Assembly (NCBI GenBank): GCA_003224635.1
Contig: QHZK01000205.1
Coordinates: 1-6,452, forward strand
DNA length: 6,452 nt
Direction of reading: 5' to 3'
Origin: Acidobacteriota bacterium
GTDB lineage: Bacteria > Acidobacteriota > Terriglobia > UBA7540
Positions 1 to 5,461 of this stretch are shown here, one piece after another. Both the position numbers and the translations under genes were made by a program. Numbering within the stretch: position 1 is the stretch's first letter; every line of letters starts with the position of its first letter. The notes below the pieces were generated by a model that worked only from the letters and a program-made list of their open reading frames with translations, did not search any database and was not told the origin of the DNA.

Positions 1-423
1 CTGGATTTGGAGCGCGACGCGCGCAAGCTGGCGCGGCTGCTGGCCAGCGCCAAGGCCTCGCGGCCGAGCCAAGTCTATGCGCTGCTTTCCAAGTACCCTC
101 AACACTTGCTCCTGTTCCTCCTGGTCTACTACCCGCAAGCCAGGATCCAGGCCCGCGTCAAGAGTTATCTCTTCAAGTTCCCGCAGGTGCGCGACAGGCT
201 GCCACGCGCCGAGCTTCAGGCGATGGGTCTCGCGCCCGGCCCCAAGTTCGAGAAGATCATGGAGCGCGTCTTCCTCGATCAACTGGATGGGAAGATCAGG
301 ACCCAGCCCCAACTGCTCAAGGCGCTCCGGGAGCTTTCCGGGATCAAGGAACCGGCGCCCAAACCCGAGCCCCCTCGTCGCGCGGAGCGTCGCGGCAAGA
401 AAACAGTGACCAGTGACAAGTGA
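1..423 (+). CDS. cca: CCA tRNA nucleotidyltransferase / poly(A) polymerase family, C-terminal end (5' truncated by window)
   Basis: The frame is open from the first base, so only the last 140 codons are present. The TTG at position 7 is unlikely to be the true start. Enzymes of this family add or repair the 3'-CCA of tRNA in the cytoplasm using CTP and ATP. The catalytic head (GS/DxD motif) would lie upstream and is not visible, so the call rests on the C-terminal RNA-binding region: a KLARLL/RPSQVYALL helix, a long YYPQARIQARVKSYL helix, then ELQAMGLAPGPKFEKIM and LDGKIRTQPQLL. The 'G-x-x-PGP...LDG-I-T' pattern is typical of the tail domain. A basic, proline-rich linker follows. The last six residues (TVTSDK) are encoded by the left arm of the heptamer hairpin, so the repeat has supplied the C-terminus and TGA stop. 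The gene is convergent with the sugar kinase gene. The family call is fairly sure; exact specificity (CCA, A-adding or CC-adding) cannot be read from this part. Confidence 0.7.
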   Translation: MDLERDARKLARLLASAKASRPSQVYALLSKYPQHLLLFLLVYYPQARIQARVKSYLFKFPQVRDRLPRAELQAMGLAPGPKFEKIMERVFLDQLDGKIRTQPQLLKALRELSGIKEPAPKPEPPRRAERRGKKTVTSDK

Positions 424-484
424 CGAGTGACAAGAAACGTTTCGCGTGTCACTTGTCACTCGTCACTTGTCACTTGTCACTGTT
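402..484. repeat. 33-bp heptamer-built hairpin between convergent genes; likely bidirectional terminator
   Basis: The left arm (402-434) and right arm (452-484) are reverse complements at 32 of 33 positions, around a 17-nt loop (435-451). The left arm is a tandem run of the heptamer NAGTGAC (N = C, C, A, G); the right arm is the same unit inverted (GTCACTN). The cca stop (421-423) lies in the left arm and the pfkB stop (477-479 on the minus strand) lies in the right arm. TGA occurs on the + strand at 407, 414, 421 and 428, and TCA at 449, 456, 463, 470 and 477, so all three frames of both strands are closed. RNA from either strand would fold into the same long stem, which fits transcription termination or 3'-end protection for both genes. 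No clear U-tract follows, so classic intrinsic termination is inferred, not shown. Confidence 0.9.
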
Positions 485-1421
485 CTTTATAGTTGGGGTT
501 GACGTGACGGCTGCCGCGCCGCATCAGGGCTTCCGCCTGGGCCTCGGCGGCGATCCCGCCGCGGGCCCCGAGCGCCGTGCAATTCAAGCCCGCCATGGCG
601 TTGGAGAAATCGAGCGTCGCCGCCATCTCCCAACCTGAGAGCAAACCGTAGATGAAGGCGCCGTGGAAGACGTCGCCCGCGCCCGTGGTGTCGACGGTCT
701 CAACCACGAACCCCGGCGAGTAGAGGTAGCGCCCTTGCCACAGCACCAGCGCCCCGTCCCGGCCGAGCGTCATGCCTGGCGCGCGCATCTTGTACTCGCG
801 GGCCATGTAGTCGAGCACGCGAAAGGGGTCATCGTCGCCGGTCATGGCGGGCAGGAAATTGGCGGAGGCGATTAGGTAGTCGATCAAAGGGAGCAGCTTC
901 TCGACCTTCTTATAGACCGTGTCGAGGTCCGCCACCACCGGGACCCCGGCGCGCCGCGCCCAGCCCGCCGCTTTGATCGAGGCTTCGACATCGCACCCGT
1001 CCAGGTGCAGCGCCCTCGCCGAACCGATGGCTTGCCGGGCGAGTTCCGAGGGCCTCACCGCCAGGCGCGCGTCGCGGTCCCAGAAGACCGTCCGCTCGCC
1101 CGTCTTCTGGTCGACGATGATGGTGCCGAACTGGGTGGCTGCGCCGCGGACCACGCGTGTGTAGCGGAGGTCGACACCTTCCCGCCGCAGGCTGGCCAGT
1201 TGGAAGCGCCCCGCCGCGTCGTCGCCCACCTTGCCGATGTAGCGGGTGCGCAAGCCGAGCCGCTGGCAGGTGACGAGCGCCGTCGCCACCTGGCCCCCCG
1301 CCTGTTGGGACACCGCCGCCACGCGCTCCTTGCCGCCCAAGGCAGGGAACTCGCGGACCACCAACACCGTGTCCGTGGCGTTCAGGCCTAACCCGACGAC
1401 ATCAACTTTGGTCCTTGGCAA
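477..1421 (-). CDS. PfkB/ribokinase-family carbohydrate kinase
   Basis: The 314-residue protein has the usual length for the family, which phosphorylates sugars or nucleosides with ATP in the cytoplasm. The N-terminus gives VDVVGLGLNATDTVL (6-20). The substrate-side glycine motif is AGGQVATALVTCQRLG (41-56), where the Asn usual in GGxxxN is Thr. A GKVGDDAAG turn (63-71) follows. The second PfkB signature DTTGAGDVFHGAF (244-256) supplies the anion hole and the catalytic base, Asp250. The start is taken as TTG at 1421-1419, because AGGAGG lies six bases upstream and the conserved fold begins at once. An ATG 63 bases further upstream would add 21 residues read through repeat DNA. The protein ends HVNPNYKEQ, and the stop is inside the 402-484 hairpin. 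Substrate is undetermined; ribokinase, fructokinase, adenosine kinase and sulfofructose kinase relatives share these motifs. The gene is transcribed alone, opposite to all its neighbours. Confidence 0.9.
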   Translation of the reverse strand: MPRTKVDVVGLGLNATDTVLVVREFPALGGKERVAAVSQQAGGQVATALVTCQRLGLRTRYIGKVGDDAAGRFQLASLRREGVDLRYTRVVRGAATQFGTIIVDQKTGERTVFWDRDARLAVRPSELARQAIGSARALHLDGCDVEASIKAAGWARRAGVPVVADLDTVYKKVEKLLPLIDYLIASANFLPAMTGDDDPFRVLDYMAREYKMRAPGMTLGRDGALVLWQGRYLYSPGFVVETVDTTGAGDVFHGAFIYGLLSGWEMAATLDFSNAMAGLNCTALGARGGIAAEAQAEALMRRGSRHVNPNYKEQ

Positions 1422-1425
1422 GGCG

Positions 1426-1433
1426 CTCCTCCT
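1426..1433 (-). promoter_or_regulatory. Ribosome binding site that fixes the TTG start of the sugar kinase
   Basis: On the minus strand this reads AGGAGGAG. The AGGAGG core (1433-1428) is six bases from the TTG at 1421-1419, which is good spacing. It is the only strong Shine-Dalgarno in the window; recO, glyQ, glyS and the propeller gene lack one. It lies five bases downstream (in the mRNA) of the 1438-1499 repeat block, so folding of that block could affect access to it. Confidence 0.75.
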
Positions 1434-1437
1434 GAGG

Positions 1438-1499
1438 CGTGAGAGTCGGGGGGCGTCGAGTCGCGGGTTCCATTCCCGACTCACGATTCCCGATTCCCT
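1438..1499. repeat. Heptamer (ATTCCCG-type) repeat block with imperfect inverted left half, in the kinase leader
   Basis: The right half (1472-1499) is four consecutive heptamers: ATTCCCG, ACTCACG, ATTCCCG, ATTCCCT. The left half (about 1438-1470) has the complementary theme, CGTGAG near 1438 with TCGGG, and GAGTCG near 1458, so the block can fold back on itself, but with bulges. It is less regular than the other three dyads. ATTCCCG-type heptamers are known to me as scattered intergenic repeats in other high-GC bacteria; read as protein they give the recurring peptide IGNRES, seen here on the minus strand. This is non-coding sequence in the 5' leader of the minus-strand kinase gene. Confidence 0.6.
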
Positions 1500-1545
1500 G
1501 GGAACGCAACTCTACTCCTCGGCCTTTAGGCTCGCAACGAAATTT

Positions 1546-1598
1546 GCCCGGCGACCGAGCCGGACGGGCTCGGCTTGTTGGGGGTGGCGGGGCCGGGC
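1546..1598. repeat. Nested GC-rich inverted repeat in the kinase leader
   Basis: An inner perfect 7-bp stem pairs CCGAGCC (1555-1561) with GGCTCGG (1567-1573) around a 5-nt loop. An outer perfect 7-bp stem pairs GCCCGGC (1546-1552) with GCCGGGC (1592-1598). As RNA this would be a stable stem with a one-sided internal loop of 18 nt. If the promoter at 1630-1659 is real, it would sit at the 5' end of the kinase mRNA leader. The function is unknown. Confidence 0.5.
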
Positions 1599-1629
1599 GA
1601 CGGGCGCAGCTTTTCCACAGGAACGTCTG

Positions 1630-1659
1630 ATAATATTTCTGCCTGGCCCACACGGTTAA
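1630..1659 (-). promoter_or_regulatory. Possible sigma70-type promoter for the sugar kinase gene
   Basis: On the minus strand, TTAACC (1659-1654, four of six matches to TTGACA) and TATTAT (1635-1630, five of six to TATAAT) are separated by 18 bases, in a locally AT-rich patch of otherwise GC-rich sequence. Transcription from here would give a leader of about 200 nt that includes the GC-rich dyad and the heptamer block. This is pattern matching only. Confidence 0.3.
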
Positions 1660-1823
1660 CATAATCTGTTTTGCACATTCCTTCCACAAGGCGGAAGAAA
1701 CCCCTTGGAAATCTGGCGGATGTGGAGTTGACCGTACTGGGGCAACGTTGAAGCGGGGGCAGGCTCCTCTGGGCCTGGGCTTAGCCCGGGGCACACGATG
1801 CTGCCATCCTATGACGACAATGT

Positions 1824-1835
1824 CGAAGGCCTTCG
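1824..1835. promoter_or_regulatory. Perfect 12-bp palindrome, possible operator
   Basis: CGAAGGCCTTCG is fully self-complementary and is flanked by a looser dyad (CGAC on the left, GTCG on the right). It lies about 185 bp before the propeller start and about 400 bp before the kinase start. A dimeric regulator site is possible, but a 12-bp palindrome can also occur by chance in GC-rich DNA. Confidence 0.25.
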
Positions 1836-2019
1836 GTGACACGTCGGAAAAATTATGCGTGCTAGAGGTATGACTAAACCCGCAGTTTCCTTGGCCTAGA
1901 GCTCTGACAAGATTTGGCAAGTTGGGTGCTAGTTCCCCCCCGGTGGTGCGGTCGTAAGTTACTTGCGTGTCGCGCCAGGGCCATCATTACGAATGGGCAC
2001 ACAGCATAATCCGGCTTGT

Positions 2020-3207
2020 ATGGCCCGCATTCGCACGGGGGCCTTGCGGGTTTTCCTCACGACGCTTTTATGGGGACCCTCACTTAACGGGCAAGGGATT
2101 CCCGCTTCTAAACCCGTCTGGCGAACGGATCTGCGGCAACTGGGGCTTAGGCAGGAACATTTCCAGTTCGTTGCTCCCCCGAGCCGGATGCGATCGGAGA
2201 TAACGCGGGACTCGATAGCTTTCGGTCGTAGCGGCCACATCGCCGTGGCATTTCTGACTCAGGTCTTGAGCAGGGATCTTCCCTCTATAGGGGCGTCCCG
2301 TCAGGTCCACCTTATCTTGTTGGACGCTGCCACTGGGAAAGTCGTCGCCAATAGAACATGGCCTGCTCCCGGGGCGACCTTGAACAATGTCTATGTCGCA
2401 GCTACTCGGGAGGGCAGTTTTGTGGTCTTGCAAGGCAACGCACTGCGGGTGTACTCCTCTGAGCTTCGCGAAATAAACAGACTCGATGTGACTGCCGATC
2501 CCTCTGAAACAGGAAGTTGGTCGCTCTTAGTTCCACCCGGAGGAGACTCGGTGTTCTTGTGGCACTATTTGATCGGCGGCTTGAGCCTGAGAATGCTCAG
2601 TGCGACGACGCTTCGCGAAATTCGTTCTTGGAACAAAGCAGAGGAAACTGGCGGCGCGTGGACTTCCGGAAAGTACTTTGCGAAGGTAGGAACGGACAAG
2701 AATCTGTATGTTCGTGGATTCGATACTCCGTGGCGCGCCATCGCCGATTTAAGCCACTGCCGTGGTGGTTGGGGGACCGCAGCGACTAAATTCATAAACG
2801 AGGACTCGCTGATCGTCTCTGGCTGCGACCCTGTTCGGTTGATAAGAGTCGATGGACACATTCTTTTCACGGCGCACCCTCCCAAAGGCCGTCTGGCCGC
2901 CGATGCTTGGGGATCACTTGACGGGAGATTTGTAGCGGTGGCGACTACCACCATGGGGGGCCTTAAAATAGCATTAGCCCTCGACATGTCCAGTGGCACT
3001 GCTCCGCGGCGTATCCTAATTTATGATACGAAGAGCGGTAACCCTGTGGGCTCTCTGAAGTACACTTGGCAGCACGCCTGTGCGTTCTCGCCTGATAACT
3101 CCGCGTTGGCCCTGCTCAGCGGCGGAATCGTCGAGTTGTTCCGCCTTCCTCAACCGAACAGACGATTGTGCTGTTGCTTCCTCCGACCGATTGATAGCTC
3201 TCCTTAG
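2020..3207 (+). CDS. Predicted secreted beta-propeller (WD40/PQQ-like) protein of unknown function
   Basis: This is a 395-residue protein. From ATG 2020 it begins with a signal-peptide-like segment: basic MARIRTGALR, then hydrophobic VFLTTLLWGPSL, then a small-residue region near residues 24-30. That is why I prefer this start over in-frame TTG 1963 or ATG 1993, although none has a good ribosome site. The body is a series of blade-like strand repeats, with 'SG/DGRFVAVA' and 'LxLLDAATGKVV'-type turns: 65-78, 96-113, 123-148, 166-204, 219-243, 257-284, 297-345 and 354-375. The last reads AFSPDNSALALLSGGIVELF, a WD40-like closing strand. I recall similar single-propeller exported proteins in Acidobacteriota, without a known role. 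The tail after RLPQ (NRRLCCCFLRPIDSSP) is cysteine-rich and unlike the rest. Its A+T content and codon use look higher in A/T than recO or the kinase, which may mean faster drift or transfer. It has no operon partner. Confidence 0.7.
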   Translation: MARIRTGALRVFLTTLLWGPSLNGQGIPASKPVWRTDLRQLGLRQEHFQFVAPPSRMRSEITRDSIAFGRSGHIAVAFLTQVLSRDLPSIGASRQVHLILLDAATGKVVANRTWPAPGATLNNVYVAATREGSFVVLQGNALRVYSSELREINRLDVTADPSETGSWSLLVPPGGDSVFLWHYLIGGLSLRMLSATTLREIRSWNKAEETGGAWTSGKYFAKVGTDKNLYVRGFDTPWRAIADLSHCRGGWGTAATKFINEDSLIVSGCDPVRLIRVDGHILFTAHPPKGRLAADAWGSLDGRFVAVATTTMGGLKIALALDMSSGTAPRRILIYDTKSGNPVGSLKYTWQHACAFSPDNSALALLSGGIVELFRLPQPNRRLCCCFLRPIDSSP

Positions 3208-3335
3208 CACGTCAATATTTTCGCAGGGGTTCTTTCTTCGGTGGCCCTTCATCAGCGTCGTGGTAAAGAAGAATCGGTCGGACACGCCCGATGGCGCAGT
3301 CGACCACAAGCCATTGGACACTTCTACGAAAGAGC

Positions 3336-3364
3336 CGCGGAGTTTGAAACCCATAAACTCCGCG
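3336..3364. repeat. Perfect 10-bp hairpin with 9-nt loop
   Basis: CGCGGAGTTT (3336-3345) and its exact reverse complement AAACTCCGCG (3355-3364) flank the loop GAAACCCAT. No T run follows on either side, so it is not a typical intrinsic terminator. It lies about 130 bases after the propeller stop and could be an mRNA 3' structure or part of an unrecognised element. Confidence 0.6.
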
Positions 3365-3502
3365 CTACCTGGCTGCCCGAAGTTGGCTGCGCGGAATTTA
3401 AAGTATCGCTTGAGATTAGTCCGACCGGATTTTCCAGGATTTCCCCGAACAAAAGTGCGGACGGGACGCCCGCGCTCCCGGCTGTGTCGCCGAAGTTTCA
3501 CG

Positions 3503-3524
3503 AGTCGGGCCCTGCCGATTTTTT
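3503..3524 (+). terminator. Weak candidate intrinsic terminator before recO
   Basis: A short stem, AGTCGG (3503-3508) with CCGATT (3515-3520) including one G-U pair, is closed over a 6-nt loop and runs into six T residues (3519-3524). It would separate anything transcribed upstream from recO. The stem is short, so termination may be inefficient or absent. Confidence 0.35.
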
Positions 3525-3550
3525 GCTTCCCGCGCTCTGAGGCTTATGCT
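3523..3550 (+). promoter_or_regulatory. Possible promoter of the recO-glyQ-glyS group
   Basis: TTGCTT (3523-3528) and TATGCT (3545-3550) are spaced 16 bases apart, with the -10-like box 42 bases before the recO ATG. Both boxes are only partial matches to consensus. The position directly after the T run at 3519-3524 and just before recO makes it the best candidate there. Confidence 0.35.
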
Positions 3551-3592
3551 AACTTTGTTCTTTTGTCGGCGCGTCGACATTGAGTCCCGCAG

Positions 3593-4345
3593 ATGCCCCT
3601 GCGCGAAACAGAAGCCATCGTGCTCAGGACCTACCGCCTAGGTGAAGCCGATAAGATCGTTTCACTCTTCACGCGTCAATTCGGGCGTCTGAGGGCTGCG
3701 GCGGGCGGGGCGCAGCGCACCAAGAGCCGCTATGGCGGGACGCTCGAGCCCCTGAGCTACATCCGCCTGTGGCTCTACGAGCGCGAGAACCGCGACCTGC
3801 TGCGCCTGAACTCGGCCGAGCTGCTCGAATCGTTTTTCGACATGCAGAAGGACTACCGCCGGCAGGTGGCCGCCCAGTACCTGGTCGAGGCCTCGGAGCG
3901 GCTGCTGCCGGAGCGCGAGGTCAACGAGCGGGCCTTCCGATTGATCGTGGCCGTGTTGCGCGCCCTCAAGCGTTCGCCGGAGATTGACCGGCCGCTGCTG
4001 TATTTCAATTACTGGCTGCTGCGCCTGGGCGGCTACTTGCCCGACCTCGAACGCTGCTTCTCCTGCGGGCGCGAGATCGGCGAGGAGGCCGGCTATTACG
4101 GGCCGGGTTCGGAGGGAGCGTTCTGCGTCGCCTGCCAAAAGACCCGGCCGGGAGCGTCCCGCCGGAAGATTTCCGCCCAGGCGCTGGCGCTGGCCCGAGT
4201 GATGCGCCAGTCGCCGCTCGAGCGCTGGCTGGCCGAACCGTCACCGCCAGAGGCCGGAGAGGCGCGACACTTCTTTGAGGAGCTGGTCGAGACGCACGCC
4301 GAAAAGAAATTGGTCACGCGAGAGTTGCTGGCCGAGGAAGCTTGA
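3593..4345 (+). CDS. recO: DNA repair protein RecO
   Basis: The 250-residue protein matches the usual RecO length. RecO anneals single strands and, with RecR, loads RecA onto SSB-coated DNA in the RecF pathway of recombinational repair, in the cytoplasm. The N-terminal OB-fold start is typical: ETEAIVLRTYRLGEADKIV (5-23), then LFTRQFGRLRAAAGGAQRTK with the family's basic G-R-x-x-A-x-x-G-x-x-R pattern (about 25-44). A helical middle contains LLYFNYWLLRLGGYLPDLERC. A zinc-binding four-cysteine site, CFSC (155-158) and CVAC (178-181), is intact. ATG 3593 fits the family start, but no Shine-Dalgarno is visible. It is followed by glyQ on the same strand, an association found in several phyla. The gap is occupied by a heptamer dyad that begins just after the stop. 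Confidence 0.95.
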   Translation: MPLRETEAIVLRTYRLGEADKIVSLFTRQFGRLRAAAGGAQRTKSRYGGTLEPLSYIRLWLYERENRDLLRLNSAELLESFFDMQKDYRRQVAAQYLVEASERLLPEREVNERAFRLIVAVLRALKRSPEIDRPLLYFNYWLLRLGGYLPDLERCFSCGREIGEEAGYYGPGSEGAFCVACQKTRPGASRRKISAQALALARVMRQSPLERWLAEPSPPEAGEARHFFEELVETHAEKKLVTRELLAEEA

Positions 4346-4418
4346 GAAGCTATCAGCTATCAGCAGTCAGCCCACGGAGGGAAATGATTGCTGAAGGCTG
4401 ATAGCTGAAAACTGACAA
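4346..4418. repeat. Heptamer dyad filling the recO-glyQ gap
   Basis: The core left arm (4353-4371) and right arm (4390-4408) pair at 17 of 19 positions around an 18-nt loop (4372-4389). The left arm consists of heptamers ending in TCAG (CTATCAG, CAGTCAG). The right arm is the inverted form, CTGANNN, continuing weakly to 4418. TCA occurs at 4353, 4360 and 4367, and TGA at 4392, 4399, 4406 and 4413, so all three frames are closed on each strand. The array starts right after the recO stop and ends about 18 bases before the glyQ ATG. It could attenuate or process the transcript between the two genes; there is no T run. Confidence 0.85.
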
Positions 4419-4435
4419 CGGCCGTGTTCACAAAA

Positions 4436-5461
4436 ATGCCAACTTCGCAAACTACTTTAACTTTCCAGGACATGATGCTGGTCCTCAGCCGGTTCTGGGC
4501 CGATCAGGGTTGCGTCCTGGCGCTGCCCTACGACGTGGAGGTGGGTGCCGGGACCATGTGCCCGGAGACGTTCCTGCGCGTGCTCGGTGCGGACCCCTGG
4601 CGCGTGGCCTACCTCCAGCCTTCGCGTCGGCCAGCGGACGGGCGCTACGGTGAGAACCCCAATCGCCTGCTCAAGCACACCCAGATGCAGGTAATCCTGA
4701 AACCTCCGCCCGCGGATGTCCAAGACGTTTACCTCGCGAGTCTCGAAAAGCTCGGCATTGACCTTCGCGACCACGACATCCGGTTCGAGGAAGACAACTG
4801 GGAGGCGCCGACGCTGGGCGCCTGGGGCATCGGGTGGCAGGTGATGCTCGATGGCCTGGAAATCACGCAGTTCACTTACTTCCAGCAGTGCGGGGGGCTC
4901 GACCTCGAGCCCATTAGCGTCGAGTTGACCTACGGTCTGGAGCGCATCGCGGCGTTCCTGCAGAATGTTAACAGCGTGTTTGAAGTCCGATGGAATAACA
5001 GCGTGACTTATGGAGACTTGCGTCGCGCCGAAGAGCTCGAGTTTTCGGTTTATGACTTCGAGGCTGCTTCACGTGAAACATGCCGTGCCTTGTTCGATTT
5101 ATATGAAAAAGAGGCGGCGCGTTTGCTCGACGAATATCAACGTAACTATCGCGCGCTGGTGAAAGGTGACGCCGCAGTAGACGTTGTGGCGCTCGGGCTC
5201 AAGAGAGGAAATGGCGATGCGGTCCCTGCGGCTCGCAGCCTCTGGCAACGCCGATTTCCCCTGCGCAAGGTTTACGACCTGTGCCTGAAGTGCTCGCACC
5301 TGTTTAACATCCTCGATGCGCGGGGAGCGATCAGCGTCACGGAGCGCGTCGCCTTGATCGCGCGCGTGCGCAGGTTGGCCTGTGACGTGGCCCGTATCTA
5401 CGTCGATCGGCTCGAGGCGACCTCAAGTAAAGCTCGAACCTTTGAAGGGCAGCCAGCGTGA
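4436..5461 (+). CDS. glyQ: Glycine--tRNA ligase alpha subunit
   Basis: This is the alpha (aminoacylation core) subunit of the bacterial alpha2beta2 glycyl-tRNA synthetase, which activates glycine with ATP and charges tRNA-Gly together with GlyS. Hallmark blocks are all present: QPSRRPADGRYGENPNR (61-77), RFEEDNWEAPTLGAWGIGW (116-134), EITQFTYFQQCGG (142-154), ELTYGLERIA (163-172) and SHLFNILDARGAISVTER (287-304). The start is taken as ATG 4436 (341 residues); GTG 4424 would add four. No Shine-Dalgarno is seen. The family is normally near 300 residues. The excess is an extra segment of roughly 35 residues at about 233-275, between DLYEKEAARLL and RKVYDLCLKCSHLF, plus a short tail (TSSKARTFEGQPA). 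The insert is in frame and not a copy of the local repeats. The stop TGA is the first base triplet of the next intergenic dyad. Confidence 0.97.
   Translation: MPTSQTTLTFQDMMLVLSRFWADQGCVLALPYDVEVGAGTMCPETFLRVLGADPWRVAYLQPSRRPADGRYGENPNRLLKHTQMQVILKPPPADVQDVYLASLEKLGIDLRDHDIRFEEDNWEAPTLGAWGIGWQVMLDGLEITQFTYFQQCGGLDLEPISVELTYGLERIAAFLQNVNSVFEVRWNNSVTYGDLRRAEELEFSVYDFEAASRETCRALFDLYEKEAARLLDEYQRNYRALVKGDAAVDVVALGLKRGNGDAVPAARSLWQRRFPLRKVYDLCLKCSHLFNILDARGAISVTERVALIARVRRLACDVARIYVDRLEATSSKARTFEGQPA

Larger units (their letters stand above)
1500..2019. other. Gene-free stretch between the divergent kinase and propeller genes
   Basis: No reading frame here looks like a protein. The longest is a minus-strand frame that crosses the kinase start and reads as low-complexity Arg/Pro-rich sequence. 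The stretch holds a nested GC-rich inverted repeat (1546-1598), a GC hairpin (GCCTGGGC at 1773-1780, loop TTA, GCCCGGGGC at 1784-1792), a 12-bp palindrome (1824-1835) and a possible minus-strand promoter (1630-1659). A DnaA-box-like TTTTCCACA at 1611-1619 differs by one base from the consensus and is isolated, so I give it no weight. Promoters for both flanking genes should lie here; I could not identify a convincing one for the propeller gene. Confidence 0.6.
3208..3592. other. Stretch without a convincing gene between the propeller gene and recO
   Basis: About 385 bases hold a perfect 10-bp hairpin (3336-3364), a short stem followed by a T run (3503-3524) and a possible recO promoter (3523-3550). 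The best reading frame is GTG 3241 to TGA 3540 on the + strand (99 residues), with AGGGG about 11 bases before the GTG. Its composition is protein-like (for example HFYERAAEFETHKLRATWL), but I recognise no family. Frames open on the opposite strand and in another + frame overlap it, so it may be a decayed gene or chance. Confidence 0.5.

Noticed and set aside
402..484. CRISPR-like or phage attachment repeat
   Set aside because: Units are 7 bp and inverted, with no spacers of 25-40 bp, no cas genes, no integrase and no tRNA gene.
420..638. Plus-strand 72-codon frame starting in the hairpin
   Set aside because: It reads through the repeat arm (CHLSLVTCHLSL peptide) and then antisense to the kinase; a repeat-derived shadow.
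1422..1484. Longer kinase N-terminus from the upstream ATG at 1484
   Set aside because: The added 21 residues are encoded by the repeat block and lie before the strong AGGAGG site; the family fold begins right after TTG 1421.
1611..1619. DnaA-box-like TTTTCCACA
   Set aside because: Single site with one mismatch and no cluster or neighbouring replication genes; not evidence for an origin.
1402..1920. Minus-strand 172-codon frame overlapping the kinase start
   Set aside because: It is low-complexity Arg/Pro-rich sequence, runs through the heptamer block (IGNRES-type peptide) and GC hairpins, overlaps the kinase start in another frame and matches no family.
3016..3501. Minus-strand 161-codon frame antisense to the propeller 3' end
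   Set aside because: Nearly 200 bases lie antisense to the propeller coding region, no ribosome site or family motif is visible, and composition is arginine-rich as expected of an antisense shadow.
3080..3583. Plus-strand 167-codon frame overlapping the propeller end and reaching recO
   Set aside because: It begins inside the propeller gene in another frame and is rich in Arg/Ser/Pro without recognisable domains.
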